Source: JBDGRJ01 sp042218115 (lineage in GTDB: Bacteria; Patescibacteriota; Patescibacteriia; Magasanikbacterales; UBA922). Taken from it: a DNA stretch of 43,914 nt. The number at the start of each line of letters is the position of its first letter. Positions within the stretch are counted from its first letter, which is position 1. The stretch spans positions 1 through 43,914 of the forward strand of contig JBDGRJ010000035.1 of assembly GCA_042218115.1 (NCBI GenBank), given 5' to 3'. Positions 15,541 to 23,213 of the stretch are shown piece by piece. Below the pieces are notes generated by a model. The model saw only the letters and a program-made list of their open reading frames with translations. It did no database searches and was not told the DNA's origin. A program made the translations under genes and the position numbers.

Positions 15541-16704
15541 TTAGTTTATTTTCTCTACAGCCCACTCCAGTTTGTCAACAACATAATTAACTTTCTCTCT
15601 AGTGGTATTTTCTCCCATAGTAAACCTTACACTGTACTCGCTGCAACCACACAACAAATCGACTGCATTTACCAAATCTTTGTTAGTTCTCAAACTACAA
15701 GCAGAACCAGAAGAGCAATAAATTCCCTCTGAATCCAAATAAAGCAAGAGTTTCTCCCCCTCTATACCACTAAAAGATAAGTTTAAATTATTGGGCGCTC
15801 TCTGTTCTACACCTAGATCAGCCCCGTTCATACTCACTTGTCGATCAAATTTGTCTCTTATTTGACGTAAAAAGTGTTGTTGCAGTTCAAATAGTCTATC
15901 CCTTTCTTCTTCCTTTTTATCCTGAACTCTGGTCAGCGCTTCAGCCATTCCTACAATACCGGGGACATTTTCCGTTCCAGAACGCAATCCCTTCTCTTGT
16001 CCTCCACCAAACATAATAGGTTCTAGTTCAATATTTCTATTTTTATATAACACACCTACGCCTTTCGGTCCATATATCTTACTACCATTAATTACCAAAA
16101 GATCAGCATGCAGCTTTCTAACATCTAAGTGCAAGTAGTTACTAGCTTGGCAAGCATCAGTGTGGAATAGAGGGAGATTGTTTTCTTTATCTTGCCTAAA
16201 GTTTAGTATTTTTTTACCAATTCTTTGTATCGGGTAAATATTACCGATCTCATTATTTACATACATCAAAGAGACTAAAATTGTATCTTCGCAAAGAGCC
16301 TCTTCAAGTTCTTTAAGATCAAACCACCCATTGTCATCTACATCCAGATACGTCACATCAAAACCTTCCTGTTCTAGTTGTTTTACCGGGTTTAATACTG
16401 AGGGGTGCTCAAGTTTAGTAGTAATAATATGTTTCCCATAACCGCTGTAATGTTTTGCAGCACCTAATAAAGCTATGTTATTAGCTTCAGTAGCACTTCC
16501 AGTAAAGAAGCAGGTATCCGGCTGTGTTTTTAAATTTTCAGCCACCTCTTCTCTGGCCGACTCTACTGCCTCTTTTGCTTCTACGCCCAGCTTATGTAAG
16601 GCAGAAGGATTTCCATAATGCTTGTTGAAAAAGGGCTTCATCTTCTCCATCACACTATCTGCTACAGGAGTTGTTGCAGCGTGATCTAAATATACTTTCG
16701 TCAT
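15541..16704 (-). CDS. Cysteine desulfurase (NifS/IscS family)
   Basis: 387 residues. A PLP enzyme taking sulfur from cysteine as a persulfide. Seen: YLDHAATTPV at the N-terminus, HTDACQA near 182-188, Schiff-base lysine in NGSKIYGPKG (about 205-214), and the catalytic cysteine in the SSGSACS loop (about 333-339). The loop form is that of class I (IscS/NifS) and unlike the SufS in this window. With no iscU nearby, its likely client is ThiI (22041-23204), which lacks its own rhodanese domain, or thio-modification of tRNA in general. The ATG overlaps the stop of the preceding nuclease gene by one base. Confidence 0.9.
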   Translation of the reverse strand: MTKVYLDHAATTPVADSVMEKMKPFFNKHYGNPSALHKLGVEAKEAVESAREEVAENLKTQPDTCFFTGSATEANNIALLGAAKHYSGYGKHIITTKLEHPSVLNPVKQLEQEGFDVTYLDVDDNGWFDLKELEEALCEDTILVSLMYVNNEIGNIYPIQRIGKKILNFRQDKENNLPLFHTDACQASNYLHLDVRKLHADLLVINGSKIYGPKGVGVLYKNRNIELEPIMFGGGQEKGLRSGTENVPGIVGMAEALTRVQDKKEEERDRLFELQQHFLRQIRDKFDRQVSMNGADLGVEQRAPNNLNLSFSGIEGEKLLLYLDSEGIYCSSGSACSLRTNKDLVNAVDLLCGCSEYSVRFTMGENTTREKVNYVVDKLEWAVEKIN

Positions 16705-17297
16705 TATATAGGTAGAGTCATATTTATATTCCCCTCCTCTTGTTGCGCTTCTTCGCTTTCAAAGTCAAACTCAAAGTCGACTGATATGGGTTGTAAATCT
16801 CCTTTTAAATTTTCATGATATAGCATCTTATTTTCTTTTCCGAACTCATAGACATCTTTAGTCACTTTAACATCCTGCTCACAATAGTCCTTTATTTTCT
16901 CTATCTCTCCCTCTTCATACCACTCCATAGCCTTTACACCATCAGCGCTCTTCTCGACCCCCTCTAGAGTAGCTTGAGCAATGTCATCAAGTTTGTATCT
17001 TTGGCCTGATGATTCTTTTATTCTCTCAAGTAGATCTAGATGGGGGATCTGGCTTAAATCACCAGCATAAAAATTATTTAATACCGGAACATCAAAATGC
17101 TTGCTATTATACCCAATTAGCAGGTCAGCCTGTTCTAGTTTTTTCCACAAGTCTCCTAGCTCATCTTCATCATAAGATTCATATTTATCTTCTTCATAAT
17201 CATAAAGAGAGGCCACAGTGACCTCCAACTCCTCTTTGTTATTTATATCGCCGTATGTTTCAATATCAAAAATAATCTCTTTTTTTGATTCGGACAT
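16704..17297 (-). CDS. RNase H-fold / DnaQ-like 3'-5' exonuclease (YprB-type)
   Basis: 197 residues with the DEDD exonuclease pattern: IIFDIETYG (Exo I, D and E) near 8-16, LIGYNSKHFDVPVL (Exo II, D) near 56-69, and YCEQDVKVTKDVY (Exo III, D) near 138-150. The family acts on single-stranded DNA or RNA 3' ends; YprB-like members are uncharacterised. There is no polymerase or helicase domain. It is translationally coupled to the downstream cysteine desulfurase by a one-base overlap. Confidence 0.78.
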   Translation of the reverse strand: MSESKKEIIFDIETYGDINNKEELEVTVASLYDYEEDKYESYDEDELGDLWKKLEQADLLIGYNSKHFDVPVLNNFYAGDLSQIPHLDLLERIKESSGQRYKLDDIAQATLEGVEKSADGVKAMEWYEEGEIEKIKDYCEQDVKVTKDVYEFGKENKMLYHENLKGDLQPISVDFEFDFESEEAQQEEGNINMTLPI

Positions 17298-17363
17298 ATG
17301 GATATAAGTTAAATAATTACAGCAAATATGATACCAAATAATTCAAACTCAAAAAACCAAGCG

Positions 17364-17594
17364 TTAACTTTCCAAAGCTTGCTCGATCTTATTTTTGTCA
17401 AAACCTACTATAATCTCGCCATCAATATCAATTACAGGCACCCCCATCTGGTCTGATTTGTCGATCATCTCTTGTTGTTTTTCTTGGTTCTCTGAAACAT
17501 CATAATCTTCATAGTCGATATCATTTTCATCAAGATAGGTTTTAACTTTCTTACAATACGGACAAGTTGGGGTCGAGTAAACTGTGACTGACAT
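17364..17594 (-). CDS. Glutaredoxin/NrdH-like thiol oxidoreductase
   Basis: 76-residue thioredoxin-fold protein: MSVTVYSTPTCPYCKKV with the dithiol CPYC at 11-14, cis-proline segment GVPVIDIDG near 50-58, and GFDKNKI. It uses a two-cysteine mechanism to reduce disulfides, for example in ribonucleotide reductase. Length and motif fit NrdH/GrxC. A promoter-like TTGACT/TAATTA pair and an unassigned structured RNA lie upstream. Confidence 0.88.
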   Translation of the reverse strand: MSVTVYSTPTCPYCKKVKTYLDENDIDYEDYDVSENQEKQQEMIDKSDQMGVPVIDIDGEIIVGFDKNKIEQALES

Positions 17595-17622
17595 GGAATA
17601 AATATTAAGATTAACTGAGTTA

Positions 17623-17651
17623 ATAATTACATTTTAACTTTCGTTAGTCAA
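17623..17651 (-). promoter_or_regulatory. Possible promoter of the glutaredoxin gene
   Basis: Minus strand: TTGACT at 17646-17651, then TAATTA/AATTAT at 17623-17629 with a spacer of 16-17 bp. The ATG follows about 29 nt downstream. Confidence 0.4.
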
Positions 17652-17662
17652 TTTATTTACCA

Positions 17663-17786
17663 AGACCATTTGAAATACTATTCTAAATAAAGGTTCGAAC
17701 ATCTTCTGGGTTTCGCTGCCCCTTAGCCGGAGGTTCGCCTCGGCAGATGTTCTGCACCTATCTGAAATATACCTTTTCAATGGTCT
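17663..17786 (-). ncRNA. Unassigned structured RNA, 6S-like outline
   Basis: A 124-nt intergenic block with nested complementarity and higher GC than its flanks. Outer stem: 17663-17675 with 17774-17786 (12 pairs, one bulge). Then two facing unpaired stretches of about 15 nt, then an inner stem 17691-17704 with 17745-17759 (4 + 8 pairs around a small internal loop). It is capped by two hairpins: GGG/CCC (17708-17721) and a 7-pair hairpin with a UUCG loop on the plus strand (17726-17744). A long rod with a symmetric central bubble recalls 6S RNA, but it is short for that. SRP, tmRNA, RNase P and 5S signatures are absent. The strand is inferred from neighbours and could be plus; leader regulation of glutaredoxin is another option. 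Confidence 0.5.
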
Positions 17787-17797
17787 AGAATACTTTC

Positions 17798-18565
17798 TTA
17801 AACGCTAGTATTAATAACAAAAACTAACCACATGACTACGATTCCGCCAATAAAAGTAAGTAATTGTAGTACGGATTTGCTCAAGTTCTGGTCCTTATGA
17901 TGTAATTCCGGAATTAGATCAGCGCCGGCTATATAAACAAAATTTCCAACTGCTAACGGGACTAAAATCGAGCTTAAATTTTGAATATAGCTTCCCAATA
18001 CTAATGCAACCAGAACCCCTAACACTGAAATAAGTGCTATCAAAAAATTCATTAACAAAGCCTTAACCCGAGAGTAACCACCGTGCAACAATACACCAAA
18101 GTCACCTATTTCTTGTGGTATTTCATGGATTACAACAGCTATAGTTGTCGCTATCCCTACTTCAATATTAATCAAAAAACTTCCTCCGATAACCAATCCG
18201 TCCAAAAAATTATGAACCCCATCTCCAACTAAATTCATAATTGCAACCGGCTCAGGCTTGCATTCTTCACCATCGGTAATTGGATGATGGCAATGCCTCC
18301 ACCTTACTACCTTTTCTACTAAGAACATTGTTACTATACCTGCTAAAATATACAGGGATATATCGACGGTAAAACCGTGTTTTTTCACTATTTTAGGAAG
18401 TAAATGTATAAAAGCCCCGCCAAAGAGTCCTCCGGCAGCGAAACTGACTAAGTATATCAGCCACTTTTTTAGCTTTTCAGAAGCTACTGAAATAGTTAAC
18501 ACCCCGATAAATGATATGGAACTAACTATTACTACACTAGAAATAGCGTAAAGATAAGTCTGCAT
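17798..18565 (-). CDS. ZIP-family divalent metal transporter
   Basis: 255 residues, about eight hydrophobic segments. The ZIP signatures are in the fourth and fifth helices: HNFLDGLVIGGSF near 118-130 and HEIPQEIGDFGVLLHGG near 145-161, supplying the metal-binding His/Asp/Glu. A cytoplasmic loop with RWRHCHHP near 87-94 is the usual His-rich variable loop. It imports Zn(II) or a similar ion into the cytoplasm. It follows tRNA-Asn and its terminator, so it has its own transcription start or depends on read-through. Confidence 0.9.
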   Translation of the reverse strand: MQTYLYAISSVVIVSSISFIGVLTISVASEKLKKWLIYLVSFAAGGLFGGAFIHLLPKIVKKHGFTVDISLYILAGIVTMFLVEKVVRWRHCHHPITDGEECKPEPVAIMNLVGDGVHNFLDGLVIGGSFLINIEVGIATTIAVVIHEIPQEIGDFGVLLHGGYSRVKALLMNFLIALISVLGVLVALVLGSYIQNLSSILVPLAVGNFVYIAGADLIPELHHKDQNLSKSVLQLLTFIGGIVVMWLVFVINTSV

Positions 18566-18580
18566 TTGTTTTTATAAATT

Positions 18581-18608
18581 AATAAAACCCAAGCATATTA
18601 TGCTTGGG
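18581..18608 (-). terminator. Intrinsic terminator after tRNA-Asn
   Basis: Minus strand: 9-bp stem CCCAAGCAT (arms 18600-18608 and 18588-18596), 3-nt loop, then TTTTATT (18581-18587). It begins four bases past the tRNA 3' end. Confidence 0.85.
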
Positions 18609-18611
18609 GAG

Positions 18612-18683
18612 CTCTCCGGGCCGGATTTGAACCGGCGACAAACTGGTTAACAGCCAGTTGCTCTACCCCTGAGCTACCGGAGA
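18612..18683 (-). tRNA. tRNA-Asn (anticodon GTT)
   Basis: 72 nt with a full cloverleaf: acceptor stem TCTCCGG/CCGGAGA, D stem GCTC/GAGC, anticodon stem ACTGG/CCAGT with loop CTGTTAA (anticodon GTT, codons AAC/AAU), and T arm GCCGG/CCGGC with loop TTCAAAT. The discriminator base is G, as expected for tRNA-Asn. CCA is not encoded, so it must be added by a nucleotidyltransferase. It has its own promoter and terminator. Confidence 0.96.
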
Positions 18684-18699
18684 ATATTACTACAGCAAC

Positions 18700-18728
18700 A
18701 TAATATCATTTTGTTATAACTCTTTCAA
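18700..18728 (-). promoter_or_regulatory. Sigma70 promoter of tRNA-Asn
   Basis: Minus strand: TTGAAA (18723-18728), 17-bp spacer, TATTAT (18700-18705). The predicted start lies about 10 nt before the mature tRNA 5' end. Confidence 0.7.
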
Positions 18729-18730
18729 CC

Positions 18731-18946
18731 CTAAAAATCGATTTCTATCTTAGAGAATTTGTTTACCTTTGCCGCTAGGATTAAAGCTACTATACCCAAA
18801 ATGACAAAAAGTGCGGCTACAAGATAGCTCAATAGTTCAGGGTAGATAAAAATAAGTACTCCTACTCCGAGAGACAGTACTCCCTGAACGATTAAACCTC
18901 CTACGATATTTTTGATGAACTTAATCACCAGCTCAATCTTCTCCAT
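18731..18946 (-). CDS. Small two-helix membrane protein
   Basis: 71 residues: an amphipathic N-terminus, then two hydrophobic helices at about 14-36 and 40-60 separated by PELL, and a short basic/acidic tail. The glycine-rich first helix and the phrase SLGVGVLIFIYPELL recall half of a DUF308/HdeD-like repeat, but I do not recognise it with certainty. It ends 2 bp before the tRNA promoter. Confidence 0.65.
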   Translation of the reverse strand: MEKIELVIKFIKNIVGGLIVQGVLSLGVGVLIFIYPELLSYLVAALFVILGIVALILAAKVNKFSKIEIDF

Positions 18947-19001
18947 AATTTGTTATTAATAATTACATTAAAATTATATCATATTTAAAGTTAACTAAAA
19001 A

Positions 19002-20312
19002 CTAAACTGAGCTCTGAATAAAGTCTTGTTGAATATTATGAAGCGCCTCCTCATCTTTATCATTTAAAAGAGACAGAACATCTTTCGATTTGGATCTTAG
19101 CTTTTTGTCTATCTTACTTATCTTTTGATCAACTAATAAAGATTTTTTATTAAAACCCTTCAAATACAACCCCTCTAAACATCTCAAACGAGATAAAGCA
19201 ACATACCCCATTCCTTTAATAAAACACTTTCTAAGGTCTATCTCCGCCTTATCCAAGCTCATACCCTGACTCTTATGAACCGTTATTGCCCAAGCTAGCT
19301 TAAGGGGTATTTGCTCTACTTCTGCTTTTATCTCTCCGGCCTCTTTAAGCTTCCATTTTTTCGGAGTTACCGTAATTTTATCGCCAGACTCAGTCTCTAC
19401 TACGGGATAGTTTGTTATATCCTTAAAAGCGACAATTTTACCCAATGTTCCGTTGACGTACCCTTTATCAAAGTTGTTTTTAATAAACATAACATATGCA
19501 CCTTTCTTTAGGATTAGCTTTTCTTTAGCTAAACAGTTCTTTTTTAAGATATCTACAAGCTTTGAGTCACCCTTTGAACTCATTTTGTATTCAAAACTGT
19601 TCGTATTTAAATCCTCTAACTTTCTTAAATTAATTTTGTCTACGTCTTTATTGTGAGTATATAATCTTGTTATGTTTTCCTCGTCGTGTTTAATTTCGGA
19701 TCTTTTATTTAAATACTGTCTTGCTTTTTTATCTATACTATTTGATCTAATTTTGGACAGAAGCTTATATAAATCACTATCTTTATGTCGAAACTGGTCA
19801 GTTAAATAACAAACTTTAATATCCATATCTCTCCAAATATGAGATTTAAAAACGAAGTCTGTATTTTTTTGTTTAGATACCGGTGGCAGCTGATAAAAAT
19901 CACCCGACAAGACTACCTGCATACCACCAAAAGGCAGCTTACTCTCCTTAAATGCTTTACATATACGGTCGATCATATCTAGCTGATTCGCAGTCAACAT
20001 GGACACCTCATCAATTATCAGGACTCTAGTTCCGTCAAAATGTTTGTGTAAATATTTCCTGTCTAAAAGATGGGAGATATCTCTATCTGATAAAGTATTG
20101 TTGACACCCATACCGGACCAAGAGTGTATGGTAACACCATCTATGTGGGTTGCTGCTATCCCGGTAGAAGCGGTGATAGCAGTTTTTACTCCTTTATCTT
20201 CTAAAAAATCAATATACTTTTGTAATAAGTAGGTTTTTCCCGAACCGGCTTCACCAGTTAAAAAAACATTATTACCTGTTTTTAGAATCTCAAATGCTTC
20301 TTCTTGTTTCAT
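19002..20312 (-). CDS. PIF1-like superfamily 1 DNA helicase
   Basis: 436 residues. Walker A in FLTGEAGSGKTYLL (about 17-30), GIAATHIDGVTIHSW (motif Ia, about 51-65), Walker B IIDEVSML (about 98-105), SGDFYQLPPVSK (motif III), and a C-terminal UvrD-like half with AWAITVHKSQGMSLDKAEIDL and YVALSRL. PIF1 helicases move 5'-3' on single-stranded DNA and unwind G-quadruplexes or stalled forks. No extra domain is seen; the last ~50 residues are charged. Its start region overlaps the divergent lipase-maturation-factor-like locus. Confidence 0.9.
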   Translation of the reverse strand: MKQEEAFEILKTGNNVFLTGEAGSGKTYLLQKYIDFLEDKGVKTAITASTGIAATHIDGVTIHSWSGMGVNNTLSDRDISHLLDRKYLHKHFDGTRVLIIDEVSMLTANQLDMIDRICKAFKESKLPFGGMQVVLSGDFYQLPPVSKQKNTDFVFKSHIWRDMDIKVCYLTDQFRHKDSDLYKLLSKIRSNSIDKKARQYLNKRSEIKHDEENITRLYTHNKDVDKINLRKLEDLNTNSFEYKMSSKGDSKLVDILKKNCLAKEKLILKKGAYVMFIKNNFDKGYVNGTLGKIVAFKDITNYPVVETESGDKITVTPKKWKLKEAGEIKAEVEQIPLKLAWAITVHKSQGMSLDKAEIDLRKCFIKGMGYVALSRLRCLEGLYLKGFNKKSLLVDQKISKIDKKLRSKSKDVLSLLNDKDEEALHNIQQDFIQSSV

Positions 20313-20365
20313 GTTATCGATTGGTTTTAAAATATTATATAATAAATACCGGATTAATAAAGAAT

Positions 20366-21838
20366 ATGACCAGGGCTATAAAAGATTTTTTTGTAAAAAA
20401 ACTGCAAATAAACGAAGATGGAAAATATAATTTCTCTATTTATATTTTCAAAAGAGCTTTAGCTGTTATATATTTCATCGCTTTTCTTTCTTTTTTGTTT
20501 CAGGCTGAAGGATTAATTGGAAGTAGTGGCATATTGCCTGCTGTTGAGTATTTCAAATTAATCAAATCCAAACTTGGCTTATTCCAAGCATTAGTATTTA
20601 AACCTTCAATATTTCTGTTCTTCACCAGTGATTTTGTCATTAAACTAGTCCCGACCCTGGGGGTCATATTCTCAGTTATTTTATTTTTTAATATACACGA
20701 AAGAATAGTACTGTTTATACTTTATATCTTATATTTATCAATTACTGTAGGAGGGCAACAGTTTATGGCTTTTCAATGGGATAGTTTATTACTAGAAGCA
20801 GGCTTTCTTGCAATTTTTCTACAATACAACTCTTCTCTAGCTGTTTGGTTATTCAGATGGTTATTATTTAGGTTGATGTTCGGGTCAGGTATTTCTAAGC
20901 TTATGAGTGGAGATAGTCTATGGTGGAACTTAACTGCTTTAAAACACCACCACCTGACTCAGCCTCTTCCCACCTTCTTAGCTTGGTACTTTGATAAAAT
21001 GCCTTTATGGTTTCATAAGTTATCAACTGGCTTTGTCCTTGCTATAGAATTAATCGTGCCGTTTTTTTACTTTCTACAGAATAAATTTAGAGCAGCTGCA
21101 GGAGTTATAACTGTAATACTAATGGCCCTGATTTCTCTAACAGGTAATTATACCTTGTTTACATTCCTTACAGCCTCTTTAGTTCTATTTTTAATAAATA
21201 ATTTTCAATGGTCCCGACTTATTAAACCACTTTGGATACAAAAAGTACTCAATCGAATAAAAAGACATTCTTCTAATTTAAAAGCTTACTTAGCCCCTGT
21301 TGTAGGTTCATTAATTTTTTTGTTCAGCTTGCTATTGTTTAGTAGACAACTGCAGATTAACCCGATCGATGTAATCTCACTGCTGAGACCGGTTCAATCA
21401 TATAGAATCGTAAATACTTACGGCCTATTTGCAAATATGACACACCCAAGGTACGAAATTATCATCCAAGGATCAAGAAACGGAAAAAATTGGAAGAACT
21501 ATGACTTCAAATATAAGCCCGGAGAACTATCTGAACCACCTACATGGGTTCAGCCTCATCAACCGCGCTTGGACTGGCAGATGTGGTTCGCTTCATTAAG
21601 TAGCTTTGAAAGACAGGTATGGTTCCAAAGGTTTATAATCAAGTTAATGCAAAACTCTCCTCCCGTAGTCGATCTACTAGAAAAAAACCCTTTCCCTATA
21701 CACCCACCACAATACATCAGGGCAGTTAAGTATAAATATGAGTTTACTGATTTTAATAGCACCAAATGGTGGAAAAGAGAGCGAGTAGGTATATACTTAC
21801 CTACTGTCTCAAAAAAGAGACTATTAAAGCTTAATTAA
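20366..21838 (+). CDS. Lipase maturation factor (LMF)-family membrane protein
   Basis: 490 residues from ATG 20366 (the frame is open further upstream, but that stretch runs into the helicase start). It has about eight hydrophobic helices in the first 330 residues. Family hallmarks: MAFQWDSLLLEAGFLAIF, LMFGSGISKLMSGDSLWWN, TALKHHHLTQPLP, and a soluble C-terminal half with WQMWFASL and PPQYIRAVKYKYEFT. In animals LMF1 helps fold lipases in the ER; bacterial homologues are uncharacterised. Here it should be an integral membrane protein with its C-terminal domain on one face. It converges on the LPEH peptide gene with a 4-bp overlap. Confidence 0.85.
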   Translation: MTRAIKDFFVKKLQINEDGKYNFSIYIFKRALAVIYFIAFLSFLFQAEGLIGSSGILPAVEYFKLIKSKLGLFQALVFKPSIFLFFTSDFVIKLVPTLGVIFSVILFFNIHERIVLFILYILYLSITVGGQQFMAFQWDSLLLEAGFLAIFLQYNSSLAVWLFRWLLFRLMFGSGISKLMSGDSLWWNLTALKHHHLTQPLPTFLAWYFDKMPLWFHKLSTGFVLAIELIVPFFYFLQNKFRAAAGVITVILMALISLTGNYTLFTFLTASLVLFLINNFQWSRLIKPLWIQKVLNRIKRHSSNLKAYLAPVVGSLIFLFSLLLFSRQLQINPIDVISLLRPVQSYRIVNTYGLFANMTHPRYEIIIQGSRNGKNWKNYDFKYKPGELSEPPTWVQPHQPRLDWQMWFASLSSFERQVWFQRFIIKLMQNSPPVVDLLEKNPFPIHPPQYIRAVKYKYEFTDFNSTKWWKRERVGIYLPTVSKKRLLKLN

Positions 21839-22029
21839 CCCTGATTTTGGTCTTGCAGCTCATCCTGATCTCCGTGCTCAGGTAAGTTTTCTGAGTCTTT
21901 TTTTAACTCTCTGCCCTCTTCATGTTCAGGAAGCCCCTCCGGACTGTTAGCCAGCTCACCCTCTGTTTCGTGTTCAGGTAAATTACCGTTGAGTTCTCCG
22001 TTATTAGTAATCTGATCATCTTCCGACAT
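21835..22029 (-). CDS. Acidic LPEH tandem-repeat peptide
   Basis: 64 residues, no hydrophobic segment, very rich in Glu, Asp, Asn and Gln. Three imperfect copies of a 16-residue unit carry LPEH (GNLPEHETEGEL, EGLPEHEEGREL, ENLPEHGDQDEL), each followed by an acidic EL stretch. It is likely disordered. The His in each unit could bind metal, but there is no direct evidence. It lies 11 bp after thiI at the end of the suf operon. I recognise no family. Confidence 0.6.
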   Translation of the reverse strand: MSEDDQITNNGELNGNLPEHETEGELANSPEGLPEHEEGRELKKDSENLPEHGDQDELQDQNQG

Positions 22030-22040
22030 AGGATATTGTA

Positions 22041-23204
22041 TTAATTATTAATAGTTTTATGTTCCATTTTTTCAATTGCCTCATTTCTTAGCTGATCCAG
22101 ATCCAGATTTTGCTCGACCTCTCTTATCTGTTCTAGCTCAGCTCTAGTTTCAGGGTGATCGGCTACCATATAAGTACAGCAGTCTTCTACATCCTCAATT
22201 GACACCTCATAAGTGCCGAGCTCTTTTGCTTTATCTGTTATTTCTTGTTTGTGTGATCCTACATTAGGGCGATAAATTGGTAGCTGAGTCGCTGCAGAGG
22301 TTACTCTCATATTTTCTAAGGTTTGTGATGCAACCTGACCTACACTTTCCCCTGTAACTAAACCTTTAATTCCTTCTTTTTCAGCTATCATCTCAGAAAG
22401 ACGAAACATCTCTCTGCGATAAAGTAATAATCTATATTTCTCATCTATTAACTTGATGATCTCTTTTTGTATATCATGTAAATTAACAAAATATACATCT
22501 AATTCAGACTGCCATTCTGATAGTTTTTTAATAATTCTCTCGACATTTACCTGCACTTTTTTATCAGTAAAAGGAAAAGAATGGAAATGGCAAAAATCAA
22601 CTTTACATCCTCGCCTCATCATCTTCCATGAAGCTACTGGTGAGTCAATCCCAGAAGAAACCAAGGACAGCACTCTACCGGTCGAGCCTACTGGAAGCCC
22701 CCCAGATCCTTCTATTTTTTGATCGTAAACAAAAGCATAGTCCTCCACTATCTCAATATACAAAGTCCGCTCAGGCTGGTCCAGATCCACACTGGCATCT
22801 GATCTTGTATCTATATAACCGCCGACCTCATCATTCACTTGTTGTGAACTTTGTTCAAAGTCTTTATTGGCTCGATTTGTATCCACTGCAAAAGTATCGA
22901 AGTCTCTTTTCCTAAGCCTGTTCCAGGATATTTGTTTAATTTTTTCAATGTCTTGTTGGACATTTACACAAAAAGAGAAGTTTGCAATGCCGGGCACCTG
23001 CTTCAATCTACGTTTATATTCTTTCTTATCCGCCCCCTCTTTTAGCTTAATTGCTATTCTGCCTAATATTTTGATTACCTTACTGTGTTGATCCAAATCG
23101 GACAAAGATTGTTCTATATTTTCTATCAACTTATCTTCAAAATAAGATCGATTCCTCCCTTTCAGGTATATCTCACTATAATGAATTAGTATATGACTAA
23201 CCAT
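22041..23204 (-). CDS. thiI: tRNA 4-thiouridine synthase ThiI (no rhodanese domain)
   Basis: 387 residues. N-terminal ferredoxin-like and THUMP domain (about 1-165, beginning HILIHYSEIYLKGRNRSYFE), then the adenylating PP-loop domain with SSGIDSPVASWKMMRRG near 182-198, which binds ATP to activate U8 of tRNA. The protein ends soon after this domain; the C-terminal rhodanese of E. coli ThiI is absent, as in the Bacillus form, so a cysteine desulfurase must hand over sulfur directly. Candidate donors in this window are the NifS-like protein (15541-16704) and SufS. It sits 9 bp after the metalloprotease-like gene. Confidence 0.93.
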   Translation of the reverse strand: MVSHILIHYSEIYLKGRNRSYFEDKLIENIEQSLSDLDQHSKVIKILGRIAIKLKEGADKKEYKRRLKQVPGIANFSFCVNVQQDIEKIKQISWNRLRKRDFDTFAVDTNRANKDFEQSSQQVNDEVGGYIDTRSDASVDLDQPERTLYIEIVEDYAFVYDQKIEGSGGLPVGSTGRVLSLVSSGIDSPVASWKMMRRGCKVDFCHFHSFPFTDKKVQVNVERIIKKLSEWQSELDVYFVNLHDIQKEIIKLIDEKYRLLLYRREMFRLSEMIAEKEGIKGLVTGESVGQVASQTLENMRVTSAATQLPIYRPNVGSHKQEITDKAKELGTYEVSIEDVEDCCTYMVADHPETRAELEQIREVEQNLDLDQLRNEAIEKMEHKTINN

Positions 23205-23213
23205 AATCTAAAA

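Noticed and set aside
15533..15551. AT-only hairpin between clpB and the cysteine desulfurase as a two-way terminator
   Set aside because: The stem contains only one G-C pair and overlaps both stop codons; too weak to call.
17663..17786. tRNA-like reading of the TTCGAA segment
   Set aside because: No acceptor, D or anticodon stems can be built around it; the TTCGAA lies within an inner stem and internal loop.
20294..20365. 24-residue N-terminal extension of the LMF-like protein
   Set aside because: It overlaps the helicase start and has no family-like sequence; ATG 20366 is preferred.
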